A DNA stretch of 64,000 nucleotides from Setophaga petechia (Eukaryota > Chordata > Aves > Passeriformes > Parulidae): positions 6,686,001-6,750,000 of the forward strand of contig JANCRA010000003.1 of the NCBI GenBank assembly GCA_024362935.1, given 5' to 3'. A program made the translations under genes and the position numbers. The notes below the pieces were generated by a model that was not told the origin of the DNA, searched no databases, and saw only the letters and a list, made by a program, of their open reading frames with translations. Shown piece after piece: positions 37,701-46,220 of the stretch; within the stretch, counting starts at the first letter, position 1, and each line of letters opens with the position of its first letter.

Positions 37701-40700
37701 AAGTACTTTATTTAATTAAATGGCATACATTGTTTATTGTTCTTACACAGGGCCTTGACCTGGGGAAGGTGCCACCAACAGTTCCTGGTGTAAGCAAGCA
37801 GCTGCCTCAGAACTATGGGACCTATCCAAGCCCAGTTCCCTTAGGAACAGGTTCTACAAACTCTCTAGAAAGGAGGAAGGATGGCAGCCTGCCCAGGCCT
37901 GGCACCAGTATAGCAAATCGGCAGAGGCCGGTTCCGCTCCCGCCACCCAGCAACGTGCACCAGCCCAGCTCCTCTCAGCAGATCCAGCAGAGAATTTCTG
38001 TCCCTCCCAGCCCCACGTATCAACCCTCTGGTCCCCCCTTGTTCCCAGGAGGAGAAGGCAGGCCAGAACTGCCTTTGACTGTGGCAATCAGACCTTTTCT
38101 CGCTGATAAAGGATCCAGACCTCAGTCTCCCAGAAAAGGGCCACAGACAGTGAACTCCAGTTCCATCTACTCAGTGTATCTTCAGCAAGCAACACCACCA
38201 AAGAATTACCAACAAGCTGTGTACAATACTTTAAATAAGTCGGTAAAAGCAGGTAGAATATATTTTGCTTTTTTTTTCTTTGAAATACATTAAGATCTAC
38301 TTGTTTGGCTTAGTTGACTTCCCATATTGGTTTGGAAAATTTGTCTAAATCTGTGAGGAAGGTAATTTTTGTGTATGCAGCATAGCAGAAAAATCATTCA
38401 ATGTGTTTTTGACGTTATCAATAAGTATGCATTGATTTACCTTTTATTTTAAAACAATATGCAATTAGAACAATATAGCCTGGATACTTTGTACTAAAGT
38501 AAAGCCTAGTACTTTGATAAGTAAGTTGAAAAACCAGTGTCTAGATAAGAGTTTTGCTTCTCTTACTGTTTCCTCGTGAAAGAGGAAAAACATTCCAGGT
38601 GCTCCTTGTAGCTTATAATTGTAAGCATCAGCATCACCAACAGGTAAGTATTTATTTCTGTTTTGACAGTCTCCAGAACAATTTTTTTTTCTTTCTGTAT
38701 TAGTGTCAAACAAGTATCAATAGTTTATTTATAAATATTTTATTATGTAATTTAAGAACAGCTGTTCTTAAATTGTTTTCCATCTTTCTTTTCTTCAGTT
38801 TATGGAAAGCCTGTATTACAGTCTGGTTCAACCTCTCCCTCACCCTTGCCATTCCTTCATGGCTCTTTGCCTGCCCAGTCTCCCTCACAGCCACCATCTC
38901 AGCCTCAGACTGAGGTCACTGAAAAAGATCAAGAGCTGGAAAATGCTCCACCACCCAGTGAAAACAGCAATGTGGAAAATATTCCCCGTCCTCTCAGTCC
39001 TACAAAGCTCACCCCTATCGTGCACTCGCCCCTGCGGTATCAGAGTGATGCTGACCTGGAGGCTCTGAGGAGGAAATTGGCCAATGCTCCGAGGCCGTTA
39101 AAGAAACGCAGCTCCATCACCGAGCCAGAGGGCCCGAGTGGACCAAATATACAGAAATTATTGTACCAGCGCTTTAACACCCTGGCTGGAGGGATAGAAA
39201 GTGCTCCTTTTTATCAACCAGGCAATCCACAGGACTTCATAGGCAACTTAGCTGACGTTGATAACGGGAACGCCAGCACCAATGGCAATATTGAAGAACC
39301 AGTCCCCGTGCAACCTACGGTTCCTGTCCCGGATGAACCACCCCCCTCCTCAGATGCCAATGACAATGAGTTACCTTCTCCTGCTACCGAGGAGTTGATA
39401 AGCACTGAAACCACAAATCAAACACCTGAGACAACTGAAGACAACAACAACAACCTTTCTATAGTTCCTTCTACTGAGCAGTCACCCAGTCCCACACCAG
39501 AGGTCAGTTCTCCAGTAGAAGATGAAGCTCCTTTGCCACCTGCTCTTCCTCCTCCACTTCCTCCAGTAAGTAACAAAACAAAAGAACAACTTTGTGAACT
39601 ACAGAATTAGCTTTGTGCTTACGCATAACAGGAACACGATAAACTCGTGCTCAGTGGTATCTTTGCACTTGAAGTCTCATGATATTAAAAGGAAAGAAAA
39701 CCAGGGGAGTTCCAGGGAGAATTCTGATGGATTAGTTTCTTTACTACTCTTACCTTCTAGGAAAATAAGGAAAAAAAGCAAATGGGTAAGGGGAGGTCGT
39801 GTATGTGTTTCTCAACTTTTTGGAGATTCTTGTTGTAGAACTAATTCTGGCATTGGAGATTCCATTATTTTTTTTAATTTGTTCAGGCCTTCAAAGATAG
39901 CTTACCCTTAGTTTCATACAAATAGTTAGGTCAGTGGGAAGCTTTTTAATTTGCAGGCAGGCTGAAATAGCTGTTCTGGGGAAACTGCTCTCCTTTTCCC
40001 CTCTCAAAGGGGATGGAACAAGACTAACTCCAGCAGCAGCACAGCTGGCTTGTGATAGCAGAATTTTTTTTTCTAATGGGCGTGTCACATACTTTGAATT
40101 TCTTTCAAAGTCCATCCTCCAGCTGCATTAAAATCTTTTAAATACTTGCCATTACCAAAATCTACCACATTTGGAGAATTGAAAAATACAGAAAAGAATT
40201 AATTTTATTCCTTGTTGTTGTGATATCACTCAGTCTTAGAAACCAAGGTTCATCCTCACTTTTGGATTCAGTAGGAACCTTGCATTCTTCTGAGAATTTA
40301 ACTGCAGTGTGCATAAGGCTTTGTATGGTTTTCCATGAGCATAAGGGCCAGGAGACTTCTGGAAGAATGGGATATGCTAGCAACTAATATTATTCATAAT
40401 GTGAAGGGTTATTATTTTCCAAACTGAAATAGCCATCCTATATAGGACCATAAGTGAAAACAGATCCTACAAAGCTAGAGACTAAAAGCATTTTATAAAA
40501 GCTATAGTTAATAATAGATTATTTTTTCCACAGCAAGTGACAAGGACACATGTAAGGGATTCAGAATATTCTCAAAACACATTTAAATGTGCTTCACATC
40601 TTGAAAATGCAGCTTCTGATAACACCAGCTAGAATGTCACATAAAATAGCTTCATGTTCTGTACTTTTCATTCCTACAATGAAACTCCCAACTTGCCAAG

Positions 40701-43700
40701 TCTGACCTACAACAGAGACTCCTGCTCATTCATGGCATTGATTCCTCTAAGTACAGACTCTGGCTTAATTATGTGGTGCTTTCCAGGCTAAGCAAAAGCT
40801 TTCAGTGTCTTAGATAATCCACCAGTAATATCCAGAGCTTATATTAGATACAATTAAGATGATGATGCTTAAAACACTGACTTAAGTACTTCATGCCTTG
40901 TACTCACTATCTTTAATTAGAAGCTTTGAAACTATATTGGCTTGCTTTTTCATTTTTTTAACTGCATAAAATGTAGTAATGTATCAAGCCTTTTATTTAG
41001 AGACTTAAATAGAAATGATTTCATAGCTCTAAATATGATTTAAGGAAGATGAGATTCATAAATGAATCATTTTTTCTACTTGTACAACCTGAAATGATGC
41101 CTTCCAACCTTCATCTTTATTCAGACAAAACGTACCAACTTGAAGAAACCCAACTCAGAAAGAACAGGCCATGGTTTGAGAGTGAAGTTCAATCCCTTGG
41201 CTCTCCTCCTAGATGCTTCTTTGGAGGGTGAATTTGATCTGGTACAACGAATCATATATGAGGTAAGCTTTTAAACAATGGCAACCCCATGCAGTATTCA
41301 GGGAAAAGAAAGTGCTAAACTATTTTATGTTTTCAACAGGTTGATGATCCCAGTAAACCAAATGATGAAGGCATTACACCTTTGCATAATGCAGTGTGTG
41401 CTGGTCATCACCACATTGTGAAGTTCCTGCTCGATTTTGGTGTAAATGTAAATGCAGCAGATAGTGATGGCTGGTAAGTGTCAAGATTTTTAACCTAGTA
41501 TCTGGGAGAAGCACCATTTAGATGCACATTCAAAATTTAATTGAAGCCTGTTTTGGGAACAATTTCCTTCCTCTTTATCCCCATCAAGTGAGTACTCTCT
41601 AAGCTGTAGGTGGAGATGAACTCAAATGAAAGGTTACACCGTGCTCAGCTCCCAAGCAAGCACACTTAAACCATAAATTAGATTACAGTTTGTGATAATT
41701 AGTGGTAGAGTTGCATTTCTTGTTCAGATGCTGAAATAATTAAACTATAAATAAAAAATGACAAAAGTTATTTTGCTTGAGTTTCTTCATCAAAGATACC
41801 ACTACAGGTGTTGGTGTTCTTGAAGAATCTCACCTTACAGGTAGCTGTAGCATTCCTGAAGTCTTTTTGAGGGGGGGGAATGTGAATCCTCAACTTTGTT
41901 TTACCTTTCAGGTTTCCTTGTATTAGAAAATACCCTTTCACACCCAACAGCTTTGTAAGCTGTGAAAATTATTAGTTTTGCTATCATCTGTTTCATAATG
42001 CTTGGCTTTACTGGAGTCAGGTAAATCCTGAAATCCACCCTAGCTGCTTGACAGGTTTTAGACAATGCATACACATCCTTTAAACATAAAGAAAAATTTC
42101 CTTTTAAAACAGACAGGCTGTAAAGAGCAAGATGAAAGTTAGGATTCATGGAAACTTCTTTTTTCACATGTACATTTTTTTGCTTTATTTCAGGACACCC
42201 TTGCATTGTGCAGCTTCTTGCAATAGTGTTCATCTCTGTAAACTACTGGTTGAATCTGGGGCAGCTATTTTTGCTTCAACTATAAGTGATATAGAAACTG
42301 CTGCAGACAAGTGTGAGGAGATGGAAGAAGGTTATATTCAGTGTTCCCAGTTTTTGTATGGTAAGCTGTGACACCAACTATTTCCTAAGATTCATCCTGA
42401 TTTGTCCCTCTGATCTGTGTGAAACATCTGCTTAGGCCCCAGACCGGGTGACATGGCCCATCACGGCCCTGTGCTTTCAAAGTGCTAAAACCAGCATCAC
42501 CTTTTCACTGTGATGTTGGTCTTAGTCCTTCTGGGTTTTGAATTACTTCACAGGCTCCTTCAAATGTTAAGATTTTTAAAGTTTTAATTTGGCTTCATTT
42601 CAGGAAATGCTTCTACAGGGAGGTTTTGACCATAACAGTGAGTTGGCAAGTGTTTTGACAGAGAGACTCTTAGCTTCCTGATGCACAGGCTGTCAACTGA
42701 ATTCTAGTAGTAGGAGCAGCCTTTTATTTCCCATAAAATTATATTAAGACTTGGTGTTTCCAAGGCATTTTGACAAGGCAGCATGTTTCTGTGTAGTGGT
42801 GCTGTGCTCTGATTTTCATCCCTATGCTGAAATTCAGAGCTATCTATTATCATCTGAGATCTATACCCAAATTTCTAGAAGATCACACAAAGGAAGAAAT
42901 ATGCTTTATGAATAATTATTTTACAGGAGTGCTTAGTTACTAAAATATATTTTGCAAGAAAAGCACCTCAATGGAGCAGACAAATTTTTTATTTCCATGA
43001 GAGGATTTAAGCTTCATTAAGGCTGTTTCAGATCTGACATTGTGTGAGCTCTGAAAGCCTCAAGTGTCCCTGTAGAAGGCCTGCTGTAGGAAGCAGTTTC
43101 CACTGCACGTATAATAAATGAGAAAAACTCATTCCCTAAATTATTCTGCAAGATTTTGTTTTATCATGCAGCTAAATTTCTGACAGCATTTCATCATGGA
43201 AATGCTGAAAACTGTTCATGAAATGTTATTAACAGGAGACTAATATTTAGGCCACCATGTCAATAGTAAAAATCTCAGAGGGAAAAAAGGGTCTATTTTA
43301 CCATCTGGTGTTGTTAACAGGAGTGCAGGAGAAGCTGGGAGTGATGAATAAAGGGGTGGTGTATGCTCTGTGGGATTATGAAGCCCAGAACAATGACGAG
43401 CTGTCATTCCACGAGGGCGATGCCATCACTATCCTGAGGCGCAAGGATGACAATGAAACAGAGTGGTGGTGGGCCCGCCTCAACGACAAGGAAGGCTATG
43501 TGCCTAAAAACCTCCTCGGGGTAAGTTCTTTCACCTCTCCCTTCTATTTGTCACCTGCACCTGAAGTAGGAACAAAAGATGGATCTTTAGTCAGAATCCC
43601 TCTGTGCACCATCCACAGCACTATGAAGTGGTGTAAAGCAGATTATTCTCTCTGGCCTCTGTGCCGTTGTAAACAAACAGGAGAGGTTACTGTTAGGAGA

Positions 43701-44419
43701 CTGGTGCTGGCTGTCATTGAGCAAGTTAGTATATTTAATATAGTTTATGCTTTAATGAGACTTTTTTCTCCTCCTTGGCTAAAATACAGAGCTCTTGTGG
43801 AATGTATGGTGGCTCTATTAGGCAGCTTGAAGCCTTGGTTCAGAAAGTTCTTTGGGAAGGTTTTTCATACCTGACACAAGATAATAACATAGGTGTGTGT
43901 GAGTTTAAAACAAGAAGGAGCCTTGAAGATGACAACTGTGGGCACATTGTTTATGCTGCTCAGACAGATGGAACACTGTCAGGAGAGGCCAGGAATGTAA
44001 GGTGACTAAGTAGAGAGCTACTGAGGACAAAATGCATAAGAGAACCTTGCAGAGCAGGAAATAAGCTCTCTGGAGTACTCAACAGGGAATTTTTGTACTT
44101 ATGTAAAAGCATCCTTTGTCTGTTCTGGATCTTGAGCTAAATGCACCATGTCATTTTCAGAGCAGCCATGTTGCTGCCATTGGCAGGAGTAAATCCACCC
44201 TTTTCCTCCTGCTTCTTGTTTTTCAGGAGTGGCCTAAGAACACCCTCAAGCTTACAAAAACCCCATCCCCCAAAACACTTCATCACCCAGTTCTACCTAA
44301 TAAGTACCCCTTAGTTATAAATTATTTAAGTTGGTATAAACCATGCAAAGCCTAATACTGTTATTCTGTTTTTTTAGTTATATCCACGAATAAAACCTCG
44401 GCAGCGAACCCTTGCTTGA
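1603..44419 (+). CDS. PPP1R13B: PPP1R13B (ASPP1), apoptosis-stimulating of p53 protein 1; 16 coding exons in window, 5' end outside
   Basis: Known role: ASPP1 is a PP1-binding scaffold that interacts with p53 family proteins and steers them to pro-apoptotic promoters. It also acts at junctions with RAS/YAP signalling. Seen: joining 16 exons gives 3,276 nt, or 1,091 residues plus stop, with every junction in phase. Mammalian ASPP1 is about 1,090. Layout by window residue: ubiquitin-like N-terminal domain 1-80; coiled coil about 113-325; Ser/Pro-rich region 330-865; KRTNLKK then the PP1 RVxF-type motif RVKF near 885; ankyrin repeats about 890-1010; SH3 about 1020-1080 (ALWDY, EWWWARL, GYVP); conserved tail ending RQRTLA. 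Mammalian ASPP1 starts with three residues (MMP) before this first codon, so the start exon is expected left of base 1. ASPP2 was considered; the MILTVFLSN start, the NNNN run and the [11 protein letters not shown] linker favour ASPP1. Confidence 0.97.
2513..2592 (-). mobile_element. CR1 LINE 3'-end fragment
   Basis: The block reads ATAGAATCACAGAATAGG, then a GGAAGGGTTGG-like block, then CACCTTACAGATC. This matches the reverse complement of the conserved 3' end of avian CR1 elements. Only about 80 bp remain, so it is a 5'-truncated, diverged copy. Confidence 0.7.
7305..7330. repeat. 13-bp perfect tandem duplication
   Basis: ACTATTGATTAAA occurs twice back to back (7305-7317 and 7318-7330) in AT-rich intron sequence. 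It looks like a recent local slippage duplication. Confidence 0.85.
8398..8517 (+). CDS. PPP1R13B: PPP1R13B exon: N-terminal ubiquitin-like domain, second part
   Basis: 120 bp, phase 1 in and phase 1 out. Encodes [18 protein letters not shown] and on to ESNEQ. AG at 8396-8397, donor GTAAGT at 8518. The sequence is nearly identical to mammalian ASPP1, as expected for the folded beta-grasp domain. Confidence 0.96.
8518..10018 (+). other. PPP1R13B: PPP1R13B intron, 1.5 kb
   Basis: Unremarkable AT-rich intron. No repeat or extra exon recognised. Confidence 0.8.
10019..10086 (+). CDS. PPP1R13B: PPP1R13B exon: linker after the N-terminal domain
   Basis: 68 bp, phase 1 in, phase 0 out. Encodes (S)[24 protein letters not shown] at 10017-10018, donor GTATGT at 10087. 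The linker is less conserved than its neighbours, but EKRTENG matches the family. Confidence 0.94.
12830..13004 (+). mobile_element. CR1 LINE 3'-end fragment
   Basis: Contains the CR1 3' signature in sense orientation: a GAGAGTAACAG-like block, then CCAGATGACTTCCAGAGG, then TTCTACCT and the terminal TTTGATTCTGTGATT repeat. Old, diverged and 5'-truncated. Confidence 0.8.
16381..16460. repeat. AT-rich inverted and direct repeat cluster built on AAGTAAATGTT
   Basis: Arms at 16,407-16,423 and 16,427-16,444 are complementary over about 17 bp with one inserted base. The core TTAAGTAAATGTT also recurs directly at 16,405 and 16,445. It can fold as a tight hairpin. No function is inferred. Confidence 0.7.
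18798..18876. repeat. Near-perfect palindrome, 35-bp arms, 9-nt loop
   Basis: Arms 18,798-18,832 and 18,842-18,876 pair along their whole length. The only exception is position 18,818 against 18,856, which is a G.U pair in plus-strand RNA. The loop is GTGTTTAGA. Content is AT-rich. It could be a degenerate inverted-repeat transposon, a foldback slip product or an RNA hairpin; nothing here decides. Confidence 0.9.
20240..20270. repeat. Short hairpin, 11-bp perfect arms, 9-nt loop
   Basis: AAATGTGGTCA at 20,240-20,250 is exactly complementary to TGACCACATTT at 20,260-20,270. The arms include TGTGGT, a RUNX core motif, in both orientations, so a paired factor site is possible but unproven. Confidence 0.6.
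21526..21646. repeat. T/G-rich low-complexity tract
   Basis: About 120 bp composed almost only of T with scattered G runs on the plus strand (TTTTGGTTTGG, then GGGGTTTTTT, then T runs broken by single G). It explains the Phe/Trp-rich open frames here, which are not genes. Confidence 0.9.
27357..27458 (+). CDS. PPP1R13B: PPP1R13B exon: start of the coiled coil
   Basis: 102 bp, 34 codons, phase 0 on both sides. Encodes [18 protein letters not shown] and a glutamine-rich helix ([16 protein letters not shown]). AG at 27355-27356, donor GTAATA at 27459. Confidence 0.96.
27459..28477 (+). other. PPP1R13B: PPP1R13B intron, 1.0 kb
   Basis: AT-rich intron with a T run at 28,421-28,430, close to the acceptor. 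Open frames of up to 106 codons (27,920-28,240) have no splice or family support. Confidence 0.75.
28478..28652 (+). CDS. PPP1R13B: PPP1R13B exon: coiled coil
   Basis: 175 bp, phase 0 in, phase 1 out. Encodes [16 protein letters not shown] through [21 protein letters not shown] at 28476-28477, donor GTATGT at 28653. Heptad-like charged helix typical of ASPP1 and ASPP2. Confidence 0.96.
28653..29025 (+). other. PPP1R13B: PPP1R13B intron, 373 bp
   Basis: AT-rich; nothing notable. Confidence 0.8.
29026..29222 (+). CDS. PPP1R13B: PPP1R13B exon: coiled coil
   Basis: 197 bp, phase 1 in, phase 0 out. Encodes (S)[17 protein letters not shown] through [17 protein letters not shown] at 29024-29025, donor GTAAGT at 29223. 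Confidence 0.96.
29223..30972 (+). other. PPP1R13B: PPP1R13B intron, 1.75 kb
   Basis: AT-rich intron. It ends in a TTTG-rich microsatellite-like tract (30,940-30,967) that also serves as the polypyrimidine tract. Confidence 0.8.
30973..31137 (+). CDS. PPP1R13B: PPP1R13B exon: end of the coiled coil with a KENIP tail
   Basis: 165 bp, 55 codons, phase 0 on both sides. Encodes [19 protein letters not shown] through [17 protein letters not shown] and then [12 protein letters not shown] at 30971-30972, donor GTAAGA at 31138. The last nine or so residues resemble the ASPP2 tail, not the shorter human ASPP1 one. Confidence 0.95.
31138..31965 (+). other. PPP1R13B: PPP1R13B intron, 0.8 kb
   Basis: AT-rich; nothing notable. 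Confidence 0.8.
31966..32146 (+). CDS. PPP1R13B: PPP1R13B exon: [12 protein letters not shown] region
   Basis: 181 bp, phase 0 in, phase 1 out. Encodes [18 protein letters not shown], the family-conserved [15 protein letters not shown] and HGRSKS. AG at 31964-31965, donor GTAAGT at 32147. Low-complexity Ser/Pro content marks the start of the disordered middle region. Confidence 0.96.
33047..33393 (+). pseudogene. Possible decayed or poison exon in PPP1R13B intron
   Basis: Branch-like TCTAAC at 33,012-33,017 and pyrimidine-rich TTATTTTACC precede AG at 33,045-33,046. Read in phase 1, as the upstream exon leaves it, the frame runs ten codons to a TAG at 33,076-33,078. It then stays open for 104 codons to a TAA at 33,391, with an acidic EEEEMGED run and a Pro/Lys-rich middle. 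A possible phase-1 donor (A|GTAAAA) lies at 33,236 and another GT site at 33,408. No protein family was recognised. It could equally be a fragment of an unrelated retrocopy. Confidence 0.35.
33848..34003 (+). CDS. PPP1R13B: Candidate cassette exon of PPP1R13B, 52 codons
   Basis: AG at 33,846-33,847 follows a long pyrimidine tract (33,785-33,815) and a TGTAAC branch-like site, with no other AG in between. The donor is T|GTGAGT at 34,004. The length is 156 bp, divisible by three. It enters in phase 1 and leaves in phase 1, so inclusion between the exons ending 32,146 and starting 36,753 keeps the frame. The translation is open throughout and looks protein-like ([17 protein letters not shown], then [14 protein letters not shown]). 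I do not recognise it in mammalian ASPP1 or ASPP2. It is not counted in the 1,091-residue total. Confidence 0.45.
34765..34880 (-). mobile_element. CR1 LINE 3'-region fragment
   Basis: Contains CATCCAGCCTGGCCTTGAA, CTCCAGGGATGGGACATCC and ACAACTTCCCTGGCCAAC, then CCCACCCTCACAGTG. These are hallmark CR1 blocks read from the antisense strand. Truncated at both sides. Confidence 0.85.
36753..36922 (+). CDS. PPP1R13B: PPP1R13B exon: disordered region
   Basis: 170 bp, phase 1 in, phase 0 out. Encodes (A)[17 protein letters not shown] through [12 protein letters not shown] at 36751-36752. The donor at 36,923 is a weaker GTGGGT, but the next exon continues the family sequence exactly in frame. Confidence 0.93.
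36923..37750 (+). other. PPP1R13B: PPP1R13B intron, 0.8 kb
   Basis: AT-rich; nothing notable. Confidence 0.8.
37751..38252 (+). CDS. PPP1R13B: PPP1R13B exon: proline-rich region
   Basis: 502 bp, phase 0 in, phase 1 out. Encodes [54 protein letters not shown] and [17 protein letters not shown] at 37749-37750, donor GTAGAA at 38253. GC-richer than the introns. Strong identity to ASPP1 in the [15 protein letters not shown] and [19 protein letters not shown] blocks. Confidence 0.97.
38253..38798 (+). other. PPP1R13B: PPP1R13B intron, 546 bp
   Basis: AT-rich; nothing notable. Confidence 0.8.
38799..39565 (+). CDS. PPP1R13B: PPP1R13B exon: largest exon, RPLSPTK / [11 protein letters not shown] region
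   Basis: 767 bp, phase 1 in, phase 0 out. Encodes (V)[18 protein letters not shown], the Ser-Pro site [51 protein letters not shown], an NNNN run coded by a CAA/AAC-type repeat, and [10 protein letters not shown] before the donor GTAAGT at 39,566. The DLEALRRKL to EPEGP block is the most conserved part of the middle of ASPP1 and ASPP2. The polyproline end resembles an SH3 or WW ligand. Confidence 0.97.
39566..41124 (+). other. PPP1R13B: PPP1R13B intron, 1.56 kb
   Basis: AT-rich; no repeat or extra exon recognised. Confidence 0.8.
41125..41262 (+). CDS. PPP1R13B: PPP1R13B exon: PP1-binding motif and first ankyrin helix
   Basis: 138 bp, 46 codons, phase 0 on both sides. Encodes [18 protein letters not shown], then RVKF, the RVxF-type PP1 docking motif (RVRF in human ASPP1), and [21 protein letters not shown] at 41123-41124, donor GTAAGC at 41263. 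Confidence 0.97.
41263..41339 (+). other. PPP1R13B: PPP1R13B 77-bp intron
   Basis: The shortest intron of the gene, bounded by GTAAGC and CAACAG. Confidence 0.95.
41340..41473 (+). CDS. PPP1R13B: PPP1R13B exon: ankyrin repeats
   Basis: 134 bp, phase 0 in, phase 2 out. Encodes [34 protein letters not shown] and [14 protein letters not shown] and [10 protein letters not shown] are ankyrin consensus features. AG at 41338-41339, donor GTAAGT at 41474. Confidence 0.98.
41474..42193 (+). other. PPP1R13B: PPP1R13B intron, 720 bp
   Basis: AT-rich, with a G8 run near 41,871-41,878; otherwise nothing notable. Confidence 0.8.
42194..42360 (+). CDS. PPP1R13B: PPP1R13B exon: ankyrin repeats, end
   Basis: 167 bp, phase 2 in, phase 1 out. 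Encodes (W)[38 protein letters not shown] and [14 protein letters not shown] at 42192-42193, donor GTAAGC at 42361. Together with the SH3 domain this forms the p53-binding module known for ASPP proteins. Confidence 0.98.
42361..43320 (+). other. PPP1R13B: PPP1R13B intron, 960 bp
   Basis: AT-rich; nothing notable. Confidence 0.8.
43321..43520 (+). CDS. PPP1R13B: PPP1R13B exon: SH3 domain
   Basis: 200 bp, phase 1 in, phase 0 out. Encodes (G)[19 protein letters not shown] and an SH3 fold with [21 protein letters not shown] and [11 protein letters not shown] at 43319-43320, donor GTAAGT at 43521. Confidence 0.98.
43521..44377 (+). other. PPP1R13B: PPP1R13B last intron, 857 bp
   Basis: No recognised element. 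An open frame reads through the donor for about 118 codons, which is chance. Confidence 0.8.
44378..44419 (+). CDS. PPP1R13B: PPP1R13B last coding exon
   Basis: AG at 44376-44377. Encodes [13 protein letters not shown] and stops at TGA 44,417-44,419. This invariant C-terminus completes the SH3 domain. Confidence 0.98.
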   Translation, partial: LYPRIKPRQRTLA

Positions 44420-45918
44420 ATTCAGTTGTACAACAGTGCAGTACCATGCTGGTAACTGGAAACTTAGAACATACACTGGAGCCATCATTTTTGGTCATTT
44501 CACACAGAGAAATAAAACTATGATATTTAGTTTTAATGGTGCTTTCTCTTGTTAAATGGACAGCATCCACGATTTCCAAGATCTGCAGTTTGTAAACGAG
44601 GATTGTTTGTGTGACCAGCACTGAGGAGGAGAGCGATGCCTCCGCTACCGCCAGTGCTGCGCCAGCTCTCGTCTCACGCGGTGTTTTCAGTCAGAGTTCC
44701 GTGGTAGGAGCTTCCTTGTGTTCCATGTTCAGAGGTGTCATTTGCAGAGTGCAGATGCACTGTCCAGTTTGCTCCAACCCCCCACAGCAACTGTCCCATG
44801 TCGGGATTTTGGGTATTTCTGTTCCATACCAGTGAATGTTGAGTTCTCATTACAGATCAACTCTTTGGGTTCTAGGACACAAGATCGTCACCTGTTACAT
44901 GCATAATTAAGTAGTTACCAAAGCTTGGTGAACGCTAGGATTTTAGGTGACAACACGGTAAACACTTAAATCCTAGTCTGGACAACCCCAACGAAAGCTT
45001 TACCTAGTCTAGCATCTTGCAGTATTTGCATTTAGAATCAAGCTAGAGAACTAACAAAAACCAACAGTATTTGTACACTTCTCAAAGTCCCTACACAATA
45101 TTCACTTGGTGTTTTATTTTCTTATTATTCAGCCTACAGCACCGGTGTTACCTCTACGAATGTAAAGGTTCCCCTACTAACCCCCGAGCTCGTCCAGCCT
45201 GGACACAACAGTTAGTACTGAAGTTGCAGCAGCTTAAGGGATTTGTATGTCTGCAGGGATGAAAGTGCAATAGTTGAAAAGGGTAAGAGTCTGGTAAGAG
45301 TTATACTGTGTCACCTGAAGTCTGCCTGAGTAGTCAGTCTAGAAGAAAATATGAAGGACTGGATAGAAGTAGAGAAAGAGGGTCGTGTAGATGCCAAGTC
45401 GAGGAGAAGAGAGAAACAAGGTTTAGAGAAGGATTTAAGAAAGGCAATAGCTTATTTGAGGACAGTTTCTGTGGTTCTTGGCAGCCTACAACTGCTGCCA
45501 AGGCAAGTTATGCAATAACCTGTTCCACTACATTGTAGTTTCAAGCAAAAAAGAAAAACCCCACAAACAGGCACTTCACTGGAATTTTAATTGTACATGA
45601 TTTTATATACCAAAAGTATATTTTGAATTTCCCGTTATAAGTTTTAGCCATATTTCTTGTAATTTTCTCCCATTTAACAGTATGCAATTTGATTAACTCT
45701 TCATGTACAAGTTCTGTGTATAATTTATATATCCATTTCTGCAGTGCTGTAACTTGCTTTTACCACAGGTCAGCATTAACTGTATATATTGTGGTGAAAA
45801 GTGAAAGGGTATTATTGTTGAAGAATTTGCTACATGAATGTGATGATTTCAAGAGCCTATGATACACTAATTCAGAGAACATGTAAATGTGCACAATAAA
45901 GTACTGCTAAGGCATGGT
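44420..45918 (+). other. PPP1R13B: PPP1R13B 3'UTR
   Basis: About 1.5 kb from the stop codon to an AATAAA at 45,895-45,900 followed by GT-rich sequence. An earlier AATAAA at 44,511-44,516 could give a short form. It contains two CAGTATT heptamers (45,020 and 45,065; miR-200b/c/429 seed matches), a TGCAATA (45,511) and TGTATATA at 45,781, a Pumilio-type element. The end is inferred from the signal, without transcript data. Confidence 0.75.
45895..45900 (+). terminator. PPP1R13B: Poly(A) signal AATAAA for PPP1R13B
   Basis: Canonical hexamer, the last one before the convergent ZFYVE21 3' end. Cleavage is expected 10-30 nt downstream. Confidence 0.7.
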
Positions 45919-46220
45919 TGCATTCTCCACTCTCTTTATAGAGGTCTCGCCAGCAGATGGGGATTTGGTCAGAGTCTGCATGAAAACACTAACTGTAGCT
46001 TGCCAAGTTTACAGCTGTCAACCCACCTTTCCTCCTTGTTTTATCAACTTCACTGAAGATGTGCTCACACACTAGTATCCCAATATTCCAACTGGGAAAA
46101 ATTAACTTAGAATTAAAATTAGTGTTTTCTTTAGAAAAAGTGAAAAAATTCACAGTTCAGAGACCATGGTGACCATTACTAAAGAAGTTGTATATTACAA
46201 AATTAAATAACACCTCTTTT
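45919..46220. other. Convergent intergenic gap, about 300 bp
   Basis: Sequence between the inferred 3' ends of PPP1R13B (plus) and ZFYVE21 (minus). No gene, repeat or RNA recognised. Confidence 0.6.

Noticed and set aside
43257..43874. 205-codon open frame taken as one exon
   Set aside because: Only 43,321-43,520 is coding (SH3 exon). The rest is read-through past the GTAAGT donor and upstream intron.
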